Shown: positions 25,840 to 36,116 of the stretch, in pieces | How positions within the stretch are numbered: the stretch's first letter is position 1 | Layout of the letters: each line of letters begins with the position of its first letter | From: Armatimonadota bacterium | GTDB taxonomy: Bacteria > Armatimonadota > Chthonomonadetes > Chthonomonadales > Chthonomonadaceae | DNA: 64,000 nt | Assembly: GCA_028871815.1 (NCBI GenBank) | Contig: JAGWMJ010000004.1 | Span: 248,001-312,000 of the forward strand | Direction: 5' to 3' | Translations under genes and position numbers: made by a program | The notes under the pieces: model-generated | Databases searched by the model: none | The model's input: the letters and a program-made list of their open reading frames with translations, nothing else | What the model was told of the DNA's origin: nothing

Positions 25840-28212
25840 ATGACAGTACGGGCGGGCAGCTCCGATGGGCGCATACCGCGGCGTAGAGGCGCTAACCGGC
25901 GGCGGTCTCCAATCCGCACCTTCATTTCCCTCGCGTTTCTAGTAATCGAGGGCGTTGTGGCCGTCGGTGTGGTTGCGTTTTTGGGCATATTCTGGAAGTT
26001 CTCATCGAACCTACCCAGTGTTGCCAACCTCAACATAGATTCCAAGCCGCCGGTGGCGACCACGATATGGTCCAGCGATGGCGTACTGCTCGGTAGCCTC
26101 GAAGTTCAAAACCGCGTGCCCGTCAAGCTCGCCGAAGTGCCACGAAGTGTTCAGCTGGCTACAATAGGAATAGAGGATCACCGCTTCTACGAGCACAAGG
26201 GCATCGATATTATTGGAATCATGCGCGCAATGTGGGCGAACCTGCGCGGTGAGAACCTGACATCACAGGGCGGCAGCACGCTCACACAGCAACTGGTGCG
26301 CCACATCAAGCAGTTTGGTGTTTCACGCCAGAAGCTTTACAGCAGAAAGATCCGCGAGGCGCTTTACGCGATCCGGCTGGAGCAGGTCTACAGCAAGGCC
26401 GAGATTCTCCAGATGTACCTCAATGCTGTGTACTACGGCGGCGGCGCATGGGGCATTCAGGCGGCGGCGGAGACGTACTTCGGTAAGCCGGTCTACCGAT
26501 TGGACCTCGCAGAGGCTGCCCTGCTTGCCGGGCTGCCACAGCGACCGGCTGCGTTTACTCCCTTTGAACATCCAAATGCCGCAATCCAGCGCCGCAACGA
26601 GGTGCTGGACCATATGCATCAGTACGGGTATATCACCGACGAGGAGTGGAGCCAGGCGCGTGCCGAGGTACCTCACTTTGCCCCTCATCGCGCCCATCGT
26701 AACTGGTTGAGCTTCAAGGCGCCGTACTTCGTCACTTACGTACTCAACTACCTTACACGTAAGTACGGCTCCGATTTTGTGTACTCCGGGCTCAAGATCC
26801 AGACGACACTGAACTACAGAATGCAGGTCCTGGCGCAGAAGGCATTTGATGACGGCCTGCGCAGAGCATCGGGATATGGCGCGAACCAGGGCGCACTGGT
26901 GGCAATTGACAATCGCACCGGATTTATCCGGGCGATGATCGGCGGTCGGGCTTTCCGCACCAGCCAATTCAACAACGTGACGCAGGGTATGCGCCAACCA
27001 GGTTCCGCGTTCAAGCTGTTCGATTACGCCGCGGCATTCGATACCGGAGCCGCCACGCTCCGAACTACCTTCGTTGATCGACCCGTGCCATACCCCGGCG
27101 ATCCCAAGCATCGGGTGGTCAAGAACTACGAGAACCGGTACTCATATCATAGTATCAGCTGCCTTAGCGCAATCAAATTCTCCATGAATACGATTGCCGT
27201 GCAGGTGGCGATGCGTACCGGGATTGGGACCACGATCGCATACGCGAAGAACATGGGCATCACCACGCCGCTTGCCCCGGTTCTTCCCACGGCGCTTGGC
27301 GCATCCTCGGTCCGGCCTCTCGATCTCTGCTCCGCCTATTCGGTTGTGGCCGATTCCGGCTCGCGCATGCTGCCGATGGCGCTGAAGAGCGTAACCGATG
27401 CAAGCGGCGACGTCATCGAGGAGCATGCGCCCCATGAAATCACCGGAATCCTTCAGCCTGGCACTGTGGACCAGTTGAACACCGCGTTCGAGGCGGTGGT
27501 GCGCGGCGGTACCGGCACGGCGGCGCGGGGGAACAGCTCCAACGGAATCATCGACCAGGCACGAGGTAAAACCGGCACAACCAGCGACAACCGGGACTCA
27601 TGGTTTGCCGGATATACCCCGGAACTCACCTGTGTGATCTGGCTCGCCAGTGTGCATCACAACAGCAAGGGGTCGGTGGAGTATTTGCCAATGCCGCGGG
27701 CAACGGGTGGCGACATCTGTGCGCCGATCTGGCATGACTTTATGATCCAGGCGTTGCCGATCGAGCAGAAATGGTTGAATACGTTTGCTGCACCGGGCGC
27801 GGCAACTCCCGTGGCTACGCCAAAGTCCGCAACGAATTCGAACGCTAAGGGAGCGGATGTTGATACAGGCGCCGCGAACTCCGCGACGTCGCCATCCGGC
27901 AAATCGTCGACACCCGGGATAATCGTGCCGTCAGACACCCAAACCACGCCGTTTGGAAGCGTACCATCGCCACCATCGCCGGATTCTGGCGCCGCTGACG
28001 CTACGCCGGCGGATACCGGCCTCGCACCGGCACCGGCTCGCCAGCCGGCCAGTACCTCCAGCCAATCCGAACTCGTGCCTGTCAGCATCTGCGTGGAGTC
28101 CGGCAAGCGCGCAACAGAGTGGTGCCCAGTAGTGAAAACGGTGATGATGTCTCGTCGCCGGGCAGCTCGGCTGGGAGTCTGTACGCTCCACAAGGCGCCT
28201 CCTGGCGAGTAG
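25840..28212 (+). CDS. Class A penicillin-binding protein (PBP1A type)
   Basis: A 790-residue bifunctional peptidoglycan synthase anchored by one N-terminal membrane helix (about 30-55). The GT51 glycosyltransferase domain has GIEDHRFYEHKGID (catalytic Glu near 112), QGGSTLTQQLVRHIK and LQMYLNAVYYGGGAWGIQ. The transpeptidase domain has SAFK at 389-392, SMN at 448-450 and KTGTT from 577. A disordered Pro/Ser/Thr tail ends in a short segment with two cysteines (ICVESGKRATEWCP), as in some Gram-positive-like PBPs. I chose ATG 25840 because the upstream TTG at 25804 is the -35 box of the promoter. Confidence 0.93.
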   Translation: MTVRAGSSDGRIPRRRGANRRRSPIRTFISLAFLVIEGVVAVGVVAFLGIFWKFSSNLPSVANLNIDSKPPVATTIWSSDGVLLGSLEVQNRVPVKLAEVPRSVQLATIGIEDHRFYEHKGIDIIGIMRAMWANLRGENLTSQGGSTLTQQLVRHIKQFGVSRQKLYSRKIREALYAIRLEQVYSKAEILQMYLNAVYYGGGAWGIQAAAETYFGKPVYRLDLAEAALLAGLPQRPAAFTPFEHPNAAIQRRNEVLDHMHQYGYITDEEWSQARAEVPHFAPHRAHRNWLSFKAPYFVTYVLNYLTRKYGSDFVYSGLKIQTTLNYRMQVLAQKAFDDGLRRASGYGANQGALVAIDNRTGFIRAMIGGRAFRTSQFNNVTQGMRQPGSAFKLFDYAAAFDTGAATLRTTFVDRPVPYPGDPKHRVVKNYENRYSYHSISCLSAIKFSMNTIAVQVAMRTGIGTTIAYAKNMGITTPLAPVLPTALGASSVRPLDLCSAYSVVADSGSRMLPMALKSVTDASGDVIEEHAPHEITGILQPGTVDQLNTAFEAVVRGGTGTAARGNSSNGIIDQARGKTGTTSDNRDSWFAGYTPELTCVIWLASVHHNSKGSVEYLPMPRATGGDICAPIWHDFMIQALPIEQKWLNTFAAPGAATPVATPKSATNSNAKGADVDTGAANSATSPSGKSSTPGIIVPSDTQTTPFGSVPSPPSPDSGAADATPADTGLAPAPARQPASTSSQSELVPVSICVESGKRATEWCPVVKTVMMSRRRAARLGVCTLHKAPPGE

Positions 28213-28250
28213 AACAAAGCTTTCGCAGCCGTCGCCGGTGCGCGGCGGGC

Positions 28251-28280
28251 TTGACAGGTCTTTGGATAGCGCGATACACT
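28251..28280 (+). promoter_or_regulatory. Promoter candidate for ftsE-ftsX-M23
   Basis: TTGACA (28251-28256) with TACACT (28275-28280) after 18 bases. It lies just past the PBP1A stop and would give a leader of about 80 bases before ftsE. Confidence 0.5.
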
Positions 28281-28368
28281 CATGCCGCAAGCGGCGTTGC
28301 CGCGCCGCCGCCCGTGGCCCCTTACAGGTTTGCTTTGCCGTGTGGAGCGCGCGGGCCGAAACGCCGTT

Positions 28369-29085
28369 ATGATTCAGCTTTGCCACATATCCGTCGGTTA
28401 TCCGAGCGGTGCGATGGCGCTGGACGATGTATCACTCTCCATTGCACCCAACGAGTTTGTCTTCCTGGTAGGGCATACGGGAGCGGGTAAGTCGACACTG
28501 CTCAAGCTGCTTTATGCTGCGCAACACCCCACCTCCGGGCAGGTCCGTGTCGCCGGCCTGGACGTGTCAAGCCTGCGCGATCGCGACGTTCCCTGGCTGC
28601 GGCGCCGGCTTGGCGTGGTTGTTCAGGATTTCGGACTGCTCCCCGATAAAACCGTCTACGAGAATGTGGCATTTGCGCTGCGCGTAACCGGCGCCGGCTG
28701 GCGAGAAGTGCGCAAGCGCGTACCGCAAGTGTTGGAGATGGTTGGCGTGATGCACCGCCCGGACGCGTTTCCTCACCAGCTTTCCGGCGGTGAACAGCAG
28801 CGGGTGGCCATAGCCCGCGCGCTGGTGCACGAGCCGGCTGTACTCCTGGCGGACGAGCCTACCGGCAATCTGGATCCGGCTACCTCTGCGGGAATCATCC
28901 AGCTGCTAGAGTACATCAACAAGCGCAATACCACCGTTGTGGTGGCTACACATGACGCCGCGATCGTGGATATGATGCAGCGCAGGGTTGTGGCGCTGGC
29001 CGGCGGTAAGATCGTTCGCGACGATGCCATGGGCTCGTACCATGAGCAAGCGCCAGACGTGGGCGAGGCGGCAATTTGCGGCTGA
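28369..29085 (+). CDS. ftsE: Cell-division ABC ATPase FtsE
   Basis: A 238-residue ABC ATPase: Walker [11 protein letters not shown]-loop [18 protein letters not shown], signature [15 protein letters not shown], Walker [14 protein letters not shown] and switch His in [27 protein letters not shown] is typical of FtsE. The start ATG at 28369 ([14 protein letters not shown]) matches the family N-terminus; an upstream in-frame ATG at 28282 overlaps the promoter region. FtsE drives FtsX to activate septal murein hydrolases. Confidence 0.93.
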   Translation: MIQLCHISVGYPSGAMALDDVSLSIAPNEFVFLVGHTGAGKSTLLKLLYAAQHPTSGQVRVAGLDVSSLRDRDVPWLRRRLGVVVQDFGLLPDKTVYENVAFALRVTGAGWREVRKRVPQVLEMVGVMHRPDAFPHQLSGGEQQRVAIARALVHEPAVLLADEPTGNLDPATSAGIIQLLEYINKRNTTVVVATHDAAIVDMMQRRVVALAGGKIVRDDAMGSYHEQAPDVGEAAICG

Positions 29086-29969
29086 ACAGCGTACCATTCT
29101 TGATTGGTGAGTGCCTCCAAAGCGTGCGCCGGAACGGCTTGATGTCGATAGCCGCGCTGGGAACGGTAACCGTAGCGATTACGGTGCTGGGTGCTACGCT
29201 GCTGGCGGCCGGCCGGGTTAAAGCGCTGGCTGACGCACAGCCGGCACGGTTTAACGAAATCAACGTGTTTCTGCATACCAGTGTCGACCGACGCGACGCG
29301 CTCAAGCTGGCAGATGCGCTCCGGCAGCTTCCGCAGGTTAGCGGAGTCCGCTTGCTGAAGCGCGAAGATGCATGGGCCCGTATCCAGCGTCGCGAGCCCT
29401 CCCTCGCGCAGAATGTTGCCGGCAACCCGCTGCCGGACGCACTCGCGATTTCAGCAGTTGAGCCGGGCGAGCTGCCGGCGCTGGCTGGCAAACTGCGAAA
29501 TACGGCGTTATATCCACAAATAGCCAACGTTACCGATGCAAGCAGCGAGGTCCGCGCCATGCTGGGCTTTTCGCGAGTAATTCGGGTTATGGGCAGCCTT
29601 GCTGCGATTGGTCTTTTCATTGCCACACTTTTCATCGTCTACAACACCATCCGCTTGACGTTGATCGCGCGGCAGAAGGAGATCAAGATCATGCAACTGG
29701 TAGGCGCTACTGCCGGATTCATCAGACTGCCGATGGTGCTTGAAGGCGTGCTCTACGGATTCACCGGCGGCCTGATTGCATCGGTAATTCTGCTTTTGGC
29801 AAGTCTGGAGGTTGGGCGCTTTCTGAGCAGCCTGAAGTCGCCGCTGCTCGACTCCGGCGCCGCCGGGCTAACCGGTTCACAAATCACGCTGTTTCTTGTG
29901 GTGCTTGGCGCAAGCATTGGCGCCATCGGTAGCCATCTTGCAATTCGGCGTTTCTTGAGGGTGCTCTAG
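29076..29969 (+). CDS. ftsX: Cell-division permease FtsX
   Basis: A 297-residue membrane protein beginning at a TTG inside the end of ftsE (10-base overlap) after GAGGCGG. It has one N-terminal helix, an extracellular loop of about 130 residues ([32 protein letters not shown]), and three C-terminal helices with [20 protein letters not shown], the FtsX cytoplasmic coupling motif. With FtsE it relays division signals to the M23 protein encoded next. Confidence 0.92.
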   Translation: MRLNSVPFLIGECLQSVRRNGLMSIAALGTVTVAITVLGATLLAAGRVKALADAQPARFNEINVFLHTSVDRRDALKLADALRQLPQVSGVRLLKREDAWARIQRREPSLAQNVAGNPLPDALAISAVEPGELPALAGKLRNTALYPQIANVTDASSEVRAMLGFSRVIRVMGSLAAIGLFIATLFIVYNTIRLTLIARQKEIKIMQLVGATAGFIRLPMVLEGVLYGFTGGLIASVILLLASLEVGRFLSSLKSPLLDSGAAGLTGSQITLFLVVLGASIGAIGSHLAIRRFLRVL

Positions 29970-31129
29970 TGAGGCTCGGCGCTGTATGTGCCTGCGCTTT
30001 CATGTTGAGCCTGGCAGGCGGCGTGCAGGCACAGCGGCCCAGGTCGCACGGTACGGCAAACAAGGAGGCAACCCGCATCAAGCGCGCGGCGCTTGTACGC
30101 AAGCTCCATACCGTCCGGGTGAAAGCGCACGCCGCCCATGCACGCCTGGTTTCCGCCCGAAGCCATGAGGCGATCATTCGCACCGGCCTGCGTCAGGTGC
30201 GCGCTAACATAACGGGCGTAACGGCCCGGCTGAACTTCATCGGTAACCGCTTGAGTGAGCTTGCAGACTCCCACGTGAGGGTGCGCGTTCGAATCGCAGA
30301 CCGCGAGAACGAACTCGCCACCCGGCGCCAACTGCTCGCTGCTCGCATTCGCGAGGAGTATGAGCGCGGCGACACGACGTACACGGAGGTACTGCTGCAG
30401 TCACGCTCACTCAGCGACCTGCTTTCTCGCGGCTACTACGTTCGGCGCATTGTTCACAGTGATACCGCGTTGATGGCGAGCGTTCGCCGCGCACTCGACG
30501 CCATTCAGGCGGATGAGCACACGATCGAAGTGCAGCAGCAGGCCGAACAGCAGTTGGCGGGGCAATACGAGCAGCAGAAGTCCACGCTGGCCGCTGACCT
30601 GCAGCAGCGCGGCGTGCTGCTGAACGCGGCGCACCTAAGGGCTGCGCAAGCGCAGCAGGACTTCGAGGATCTGGAGCAAGAGTCGCGTGAGATGACGGGC
30701 AGGATCCGTGAACTCACCGGCGCGCTGACCGAGTCCGGCATATCGCTGCCGGCGTTTCATGGTCACTTCATCTGGCCATGCGCCGGGCGGATCACTTCGC
30801 CGTTTGGTATGCGGTTCCATCCCATCCTGCATCGCTGGCGAATGCACACCGGTGTGGACATCGGCGCACACTACGGTACACCAATTCACGCTGCTGCCGC
30901 TGGTGTCGTGATTATGGCCGCCTACGAACGCGGTTATGGCAACTGTGTGATCATCGCGCACGGCGGCGGCATGTCAACGTTGTACGGGCACTGCTCGGTG
31001 CTGCTTGTGCACTACCACGAGCAGGTCAGCCAGGGGCAGGTTATTGCCCGGGTTGGCGCCACGGGCATGGCCACAGGCCCGCACCTTCACTTTGAAGTCC
31101 GGCGCAATGGCGTGCCGATTCGACCTTGA
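29969..31129 (+). CDS. EnvC-like murein hydrolase activator / M23 peptidase
   Basis: A 386-residue exported protein. The GTG start shares its first base with the last base of the ftsX stop. A signal peptide ends near GGVQAQ. Residues about 30-245 form long coiled coils rich in Gln, Arg and Glu. Residues about 265-386 are an M23 (LytM) domain with GMRFHPILH, HTGVD and GPHLHFEVR, so the zinc ligands are all present and it may itself be an endopeptidase, unlike the degenerate LytM of E. coli EnvC. The ftsE-ftsX-M23 order implies action at the septum. Confidence 0.92.
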   Translation: MRLGAVCACAFMLSLAGGVQAQRPRSHGTANKEATRIKRAALVRKLHTVRVKAHAAHARLVSARSHEAIIRTGLRQVRANITGVTARLNFIGNRLSELADSHVRVRVRIADRENELATRRQLLAARIREEYERGDTTYTEVLLQSRSLSDLLSRGYYVRRIVHSDTALMASVRRALDAIQADEHTIEVQQQAEQQLAGQYEQQKSTLAADLQQRGVLLNAAHLRAAQAQQDFEDLEQESREMTGRIRELTGALTESGISLPAFHGHFIWPCAGRITSPFGMRFHPILHRWRMHTGVDIGAHYGTPIHAAAAGVVIMAAYERGYGNCVIIAHGGGMSTLYGHCSVLLVHYHEQVSQGQVIARVGATGMATGPHLHFEVRRNGVPIRP

Positions 31130-31139
31130 GCTTGCCGAG

Positions 31140-31703
31140 TCAGGCGCGTTTGCGACCAAGCAGTTCCATAAACTCGGCGCGGGTCCGCTGGCTCTCCCGA
31201 AAGCGGCCAAGCACATGGCTTGTAACCATATCGGTGCTCTGCTTTTCCACTCCACGGGCCATCATGCAAAGATGCTGTGCCTGAAGGACGACAGCAACGC
31301 CGGCCGGCTCAAGCACGGTTTGGATGGCGTCGGCAATCTCAACCGTCAGCCGCTCCTGCACCTGGAGACGACGCGCGTACATGTCGGTGATCCGGGCGAA
31401 TTTTGAGAGTCCCAGGATCTTGCCGTTTGGTATGTAGGCTACGCTGGCGTATCCAAAGAACGGAAAGAGATGATGCTCACACATTGAGAAGAATTCAATG
31501 TCTCGAACGATGACCATGTCGTCCGCTGTTGCTTCGAACACGGCGCCGTTCACAATCTGCTCCAGGCTCTGGCCGTAACCCTGCGTTACATACCGAAGTG
31601 CCCTGGCAGCGCGCTCCGGGGTGCGAACTAGACCCTCGCGCTCCGGGTTCTCCCCAATGTCACGAATTGCTTCCTTCAGCAACTGCTCCAGCTTGTCGCT
31701 CAT
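31140..31703 (-). CDS. folE: GTP cyclohydrolase I
   Basis: A 187-residue enzyme of normal length. Motifs include [23 protein letters not shown] (Cys and His zinc ligands), [27 protein letters not shown] and [16 protein letters not shown] (second zinc Cys). It converts GTP to 7,8-dihydroneopterin triphosphate. The ATG at 31703 overlaps the upstream stop by ATGA, so translation is coupled to the PTPS gene. The genes upstream are a nucleoside-type importer. Confidence 0.95.
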   Translation of the reverse strand: MSDKLEQLLKEAIRDIGENPEREGLVRTPERAARALRYVTQGYGQSLEQIVNGAVFEATADDMVIVRDIEFFSMCEHHLFPFFGYASVAYIPNGKILGLSKFARITDMYARRLQVQERLTVEIADAIQTVLEPAGVAVVLQAQHLCMMARGVEKQSTDMVTSHVLGRFRESQRTRAEFMELLGRKRA

Positions 31704-32509
31704 TCGGTGGTGCTCTCCTGAATGGTGAACGCATTGCTTCGCGTTTCGTGCAATGTGATCTTGTGGAGGCGAACCGGACTGGGGATCAGCGGCGAGAGTA
31801 CGTCCCACATTCGCTGAACAATGTTTTCCGACGATGGGATCGTATCCTTGAACTCAGGCAGGTCCAGGTTCAGGTTCCGATGATCATAACGATCAACGAC
31901 GGCGGTGTGTACAATGGCGTCGAGCGCGCCAGGCTCAATCACCTTGCCCGTGGCGTCATCCATTGGGCCGGCGACGGTAACATCAAGCACGTAGTTGTGG
32001 CCATGGCCATTAGGATTGTTGCACTTGCCGAACAGCGCTTCATTCTCGTCCGGTGAGAGCTTGGCACTGTACAGCCGGTGGGCGGCCGAGAACTCGTAGG
32101 TGTGCGTAACCAGCAACACGACAGGCTCCTTTGCATATGGATCGTTAGCGGGCAATTCAGCCGTAAATAGAGCACCTGGTGCTTCCAGGATCAGTTCATG
32201 GAGCCTGGCTTTCTGCGGCAGCTCGGTGGTAAGAGCTCGAACCATCCATAGAAGCAGCCGCTCATGTGTAAATCCGCCTGGGGTCGCTCCTGTTCGGGCG
32301 TTGAGTTGCATCCCTGTCAATGGATCAACCACTGCATCGCGCAGACACCGATTCAGATCGGTGATGTTGATCACGAGCCCCGTTCGGGAGTCGACGCGGC
32401 CGGTGACCGAAGCAGCTACCACGAGTCCAGCGCCGAACCACCTCGGCGCCGACGGATCGCCATTGGACCATGCCACGGAGAGCTGCACCCGGCGTACGAG
32501 GCTTATCAT
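31700..32509 (-). CDS. Tandem-domain 6-pyruvoyl-tetrahydropterin synthase / QueD family protein
   Basis: A 269-residue protein, twice the usual 120-140 length. The C-terminal half is a complete domain: [11 protein letters not shown] (zinc His), [12 protein letters not shown] (catalytic Cys plus two zinc His, in the style of eukaryotic PTPS) and HETRSNAF. The N-terminal half resembles the same fold ([32 protein letters not shown]) but lacks these His and Cys residues. It uses the FolE product, for either tetrahydropterin or queuosine precursor synthesis. Start ATG 32509 overlaps the upstream stop (ATGA). Confidence 0.85.
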   Translation of the reverse strand: MISLVRRVQLSVAWSNGDPSAPRWFGAGLVVAASVTGRVDSRTGLVINITDLNRCLRDAVVDPLTGMQLNARTGATPGGFTHERLLLWMVRALTTELPQKARLHELILEAPGALFTAELPANDPYAKEPVVLLVTHTYEFSAAHRLYSAKLSPDENEALFGKCNNPNGHGHNYVLDVTVAGPMDDATGKVIEPGALDAIVHTAVVDRYDHRNLNLDLPEFKDTIPSSENIVQRMWDVLSPLIPSPVRLHKITLHETRSNAFTIQESTTE

Positions 32510-33423
32510 GCTAATCTCCGGAACGGGCGACCGAGATCGGCCGGAGACCGGCTCCAGAGTCCGCCGGCAGCAAGCGCAATGAGCGTTGCAGCATAGGGTA
32601 GGGCGAGGAACAAATCGTAGGGCAGGTGGGCATTGAACGCCTGAAACTGGAACTGCAGCGCATTGGCTGCGCCGAAAACCAGCGCAGCCACCATACAGCC
32701 CCACGGGTTCCAGGCTCCGCTGGTTACCACTGCCAGCACAATAAACCCGCGTCCGGCGGTCATGTTCTCAACAAACGTATTGTTTTCACCAACGGCGAGG
32801 TAGGCGCCGCCCAGCGAGGCCATTGCGCCGCAGAACAGCAGCGCGCCAACACGAATCCGCTGGACCGGCACTCCGGCTGCAGCGGCCGCGAACGCGCTCT
32901 CCCCGCAGGCGCGAAGGAGCAGCCCTGTGCGCGTACGGAACAGGAACCAGGCGATTACCGGCGTGAGAGCGAACGCAAACAAAACCAACGCATCCTGACC
33001 GAAGAGAACGACGCGCAGTTGTGCCGTCTGCAGAAAAGTACCGGTCGCACCAAACATCGAGCGGTAGACGACGCCTGTGACGCCAAGCGCAAGTAGATTT
33101 ACGACCACGCCGACCACAACCTGATCGGCGCTGAGCCAAATGACGAAAATGGCCGTAAATGCGGCGACGAGTATTCCGGTGACGGCGCCGACAAACACGC
33201 CGGTCCATGCGCTGTGGCTGGCACGTGCGGCAATTGCGGCCGCAAAGGCGCCGGAGAGCATCAAGCCTTCTAGCCCAACATTAATCACCCCCGCTCTCTC
33301 GCTGACGACCTCACCGAGCGCAGCGAGCATTAGAGGCGCCGCCATGCTGACCATGGCAGCGATAACACCGAAAAGAATGGTCACCGGAGATTGTGCAGCA
33401 GCTGGTGCGTTATGATGGATCAA
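32506..33423 (-). CDS. BMP-type nucleoside ABC transporter permease (YufQ/BmpD-like)
   Basis: A 305-residue permease of the BPD_transp_2 family with about nine membrane helices. EVVSERAGVINVGLEGLMLSGA is the hallmark N-terminal sequence of the second permease of YufNOPQ/NupABC-type purine nucleoside importers; VVGVVVNLLALGVTGVVYR is the coupling helix region. It pairs with the permease encoded just upstream, which it overlaps by four bases. Confidence 0.9.
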   Translation of the reverse strand: MIHHNAPAAAQSPVTILFGVIAAMVSMAAPLMLAALGEVVSERAGVINVGLEGLMLSGAFAAAIAARASHSAWTGVFVGAVTGILVAAFTAIFVIWLSADQVVVGVVVNLLALGVTGVVYRSMFGATGTFLQTAQLRVVLFGQDALVLFAFALTPVIAWFLFRTRTGLLLRACGESAFAAAAAGVPVQRIRVGALLFCGAMASLGGAYLAVGENNTFVENMTAGRGFIVLAVVTSGAWNPWGCMVAALVFGAANALQFQFQAFNAHLPYDLFLALPYAATLIALAAGGLWSRSPADLGRPFRRLA

Positions 33424-34517
33424 CCCTCCTGCGCTTTACGTCGCTCGTTCCACGCGCGTGCGGCCACGATGGCCAGTACGGCCGCGGCCTGGACCACGTA
33501 GATGATTACGGACGATACATGTGTATTTCGTTCGAGGTTGCCACTGCCGGCCGTCAGCGCGCCAAAGAACAGCGCCGAAGCTGCAATGCCCCCCGGGCTC
33601 AGTCCGCCGAGCAGCGCGACCGGAATCGCAGTATAACCCCAACCCGGTGAAAAAGGCGCATACAACCGCCCGGTGATCCCAAGGAGCTCTACAGATCCGG
33701 CCAGCCCTGCCAGTGCGCCCGAAACCAGCATCGCCTGCATCCGAACGCGTGCAACGCGGATACCGGCCGATCGCGCGGCTTCGGCATTGGCGCCCACAAT
33801 GCGAAGCCGAAGCCCGGGCAGCGTCCACCAGATATAGGTCGCGGTCAGTGGCGCCATGGCAAATGCCAGGAGCACGCCGGTGTGCAGCCTCGTCGCGATT
33901 CCGTTTGTTATTTCGGGCGGAAGCATCCGGGCGAACAGTACGCTATTGGGCAGTGCACGCGATTGCGGCATGTGCCGGCCCGGCTCCTGGAGCGGACCTC
34001 GAACCAGCCAGCTGACAAGGTGGATGGCGAGATAGTTCAGCATTATGGTGCTGATAACTTCCTGAACGCGCCGCCACCTGCGCAGCGCTTCGGCTGCAGC
34101 GCTCCAGAGTGCGCCGGCGAACGCGCCGGCTGCCACCAGCGCGAAACTGCCGGCGGGACCGTGCATGGCACGGCACGAGACGCCGATGGTCGCTGCTGCC
34201 GCTGCTCCAACCAGAAGCTGGCCATCAGCGCCGATCGTAAAGATGCCGCACCGCCAACCGACCATAACGCTCAGGGCGGTCAGCAGGAGCGGCGTCGTTT
34301 CCACCAGCGTCTCGGAGAGGGCGTTCAGATGTCCGCCCGCCGTTCCAAAGGCACCTTCTCCCAACAACCTTAGCCCAACTACCGGCGAAACGCCGAGCGC
34401 GGCCAGTGTCGCTGCGATCAGCGCCAGCAGCCCCATGGCATAAAGAGCGATATTTGCAAGTCGGTATGTGGCGGACAGGATCCGCGACTTCGGCTGATGC
34501 ATCTCTGCCACGGTCAT
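33420..34517 (-). CDS. BMP-type nucleoside ABC transporter permease (YufP-like)
   Basis: A 365-residue permease with about ten membrane helices. MVGWRCGIFTIGADGQLLVGA and VQEVISTIMLNYLAIHLVSWLVRG are typical of the first permease of YufOPQ-like importers. ATGA-type overlaps join it to both neighbours, so the transporter is made from one coupled message. Confidence 0.9.
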   Translation of the reverse strand: MTVAEMHQPKSRILSATYRLANIALYAMGLLALIAATLAALGVSPVVGLRLLGEGAFGTAGGHLNALSETLVETTPLLLTALSVMVGWRCGIFTIGADGQLLVGAAAAATIGVSCRAMHGPAGSFALVAAGAFAGALWSAAAEALRRWRRVQEVISTIMLNYLAIHLVSWLVRGPLQEPGRHMPQSRALPNSVLFARMLPPEITNGIATRLHTGVLLAFAMAPLTATYIWWTLPGLRLRIVGANAEAARSAGIRVARVRMQAMLVSGALAGLAGSVELLGITGRLYAPFSPGWGYTAIPVALLGGLSPGGIAASALFFGALTAGSGNLERNTHVSSVIIYVVQAAAVLAIVAARAWNERRKAQEG

Positions 34518-36079
34518 GCGGTGTCGCTGTGCGTGGAGGAAGCGCCGCCAATCAGCATGCCGAGACCGGCTCCGGTATTCCAGGAGCCCTCTGCGTGCCG
34601 GAGCTCTCCTGCCGCTACAATGGCTAACTGGTCGGCGTACGCGCGCAGTTCGTCCAGGTCGGTTGAGAAGAGGATCACTGCGGCGCCGGCCCTGGCTGCG
34701 GACGCAATGCTATCAAGTACGAACTTGCTGGCGCCGATGTCGAGCCCGCGGGCGGGATTCACCGCGATGAGAAGGTCGGGTCGGGCATGCAACGCGCGCG
34801 CCACCACAATCTTCTGCTGATTGCCGCCGGAGAGCTTTGAGGTGGTGGTATCGATCGATCCGGCGCGTATATCGTAATCCTGCATCATCTGACGCGCCAG
34901 TGCGCGCAGCCGCCCAATGCGCAGCAAACCGCACCGGGCATATTCCGGCTGTGCCGCGGCATCCCACACCAGGTTGATCCAAACCGGCAAATCAACGGCA
35001 AGTCCGGCGTGACGCCGGTCCGGTGGTACGTAGGCGACTCGCGGCGGAGCTTTCGAAGGCTCCAAACCCGACCACGAGAGCGAACCGATTTGCGGCCACC
35101 GTATGCCGGCCAACAGTTCAGCCAGCTCTGCCTGTCCGTTTCCATCCACTCCGCCAATGCCGTAAACCTGCCCACCAGGCGCGGAGAACGAGACGTTCGT
35201 CAGAATGGCGCGTCCGTCTTCGCTCAGTACCGTAAGGTTGGATACGGTGAACTTCCGCGATGATGCACTGTCCGGTTGTGGCGTGATTGTCGCGCCGGCT
35301 GGAGGTGGTGCAGTTCCAACCATAGACGCGGCCAATTCGGAGGTACTCGTCTCCTTCATTCGTCCGCTGAAGACGCGCCGACCTTGCCGCAGTACGGTCA
35401 CGCGGTCGGCTATTGCGGTTATCTCATTCAGCTTGTGCGCGATGAGCAGAACCGAAGCGCCACCATCGCGCAGTTGGCGCAGAACCCGGAATAGCTCGCC
35501 GACCTCGTCGACACTCAGAACTGCAGTCGGTTCGTCAAAAATCACGCATCTGGCGCCAAACGCCAATGCTTTTGCGATCTCAACACGCTGCTGCGTGCCA
35601 ACCGGCAGCGACTCCGTAATCGCTTGTGGCTCCAGCGTCCAACCCAACTCAGCCGCCTTCCGCAGTGCTGGTTTGGCAGCATTGAGCACACCACCGGCGA
35701 CTCGGCGCTCCGGTGCACGGTTTCCGGGTTGGAGCAGCGCATCCAGGCTCAGGTTTTCGGCTACCGTAAACGCCGGAACGAGGGAGAAATGCTGATGCAC
35801 CATGCTGATGCCAAGGCGTCGGGCTGCCCTTGCGGAATCGATCTGCGCCGGAATGCCCGCCAGGCGAATTGCGCCCTCATCCGGCTGGATCAGGCCGGCG
35901 AGTATATGCATCAACGTACTCTTACCGGCGCCGTTCTCGCCGAGGACGGCGTGGATCTCACCCAACCCCGCTTCCAGGTCAACCGCGTCGAGCGCCTGCG
36001 TCTGGCCAAAGCGCTTCGATATGCCCGAGGCCACCAGCCACGGATCGGCGCCACTCGGCTGCGGAGCGACCGCGTTCAC
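34514..36079 (-). CDS. BMP-type nucleoside ABC transporter ATPase, double ABC domain (YufO-like)
   Basis: A 521-residue protein with two ABC domains. The first has Walker A GENGAGKST and Walker B CVIFDEPTAVL with LPVGTQQRVEIAKAL in place of a strict signature. The second has GVDGNGQAE in place of Walker A, LSGGNQQKIVVARAL and LIAVNPARGLDIGA. This pairing, with one degenerate site, is the pattern of sugar and nucleoside importers such as YufO. It powers the two permeases encoded directly downstream. Confidence 0.9.
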   Translation of the reverse strand: MNAVAPQPSGADPWLVASGISKRFGQTQALDAVDLEAGLGEIHAVLGENGAGKSTLMHILAGLIQPDEGAIRLAGIPAQIDSARAARRLGISMVHQHFSLVPAFTVAENLSLDALLQPGNRAPERRVAGGVLNAAKPALRKAAELGWTLEPQAITESLPVGTQQRVEIAKALAFGARCVIFDEPTAVLSVDEVGELFRVLRQLRDGGASVLLIAHKLNEITAIADRVTVLRQGRRVFSGRMKETSTSELAASMVGTAPPPAGATITPQPDSASSRKFTVSNLTVLSEDGRAILTNVSFSAPGGQVYGIGGVDGNGQAELAELLAGIRWPQIGSLSWSGLEPSKAPPRVAYVPPDRRHAGLAVDLPVWINLVWDAAAQPEYARCGLLRIGRLRALARQMMQDYDIRAGSIDTTTSKLSGGNQQKIVVARALHARPDLLIAVNPARGLDIGASKFVLDSIASAARAGAAVILFSTDLDELRAYADQLAIVAAGELRHAEGSWNTGAGLGMLIGGASSTHSDTA

Positions 36080-36116
36080 GTCTGCTCCTGCGCCCCGTAT
36101 TCCCTGCTGACCGTGT

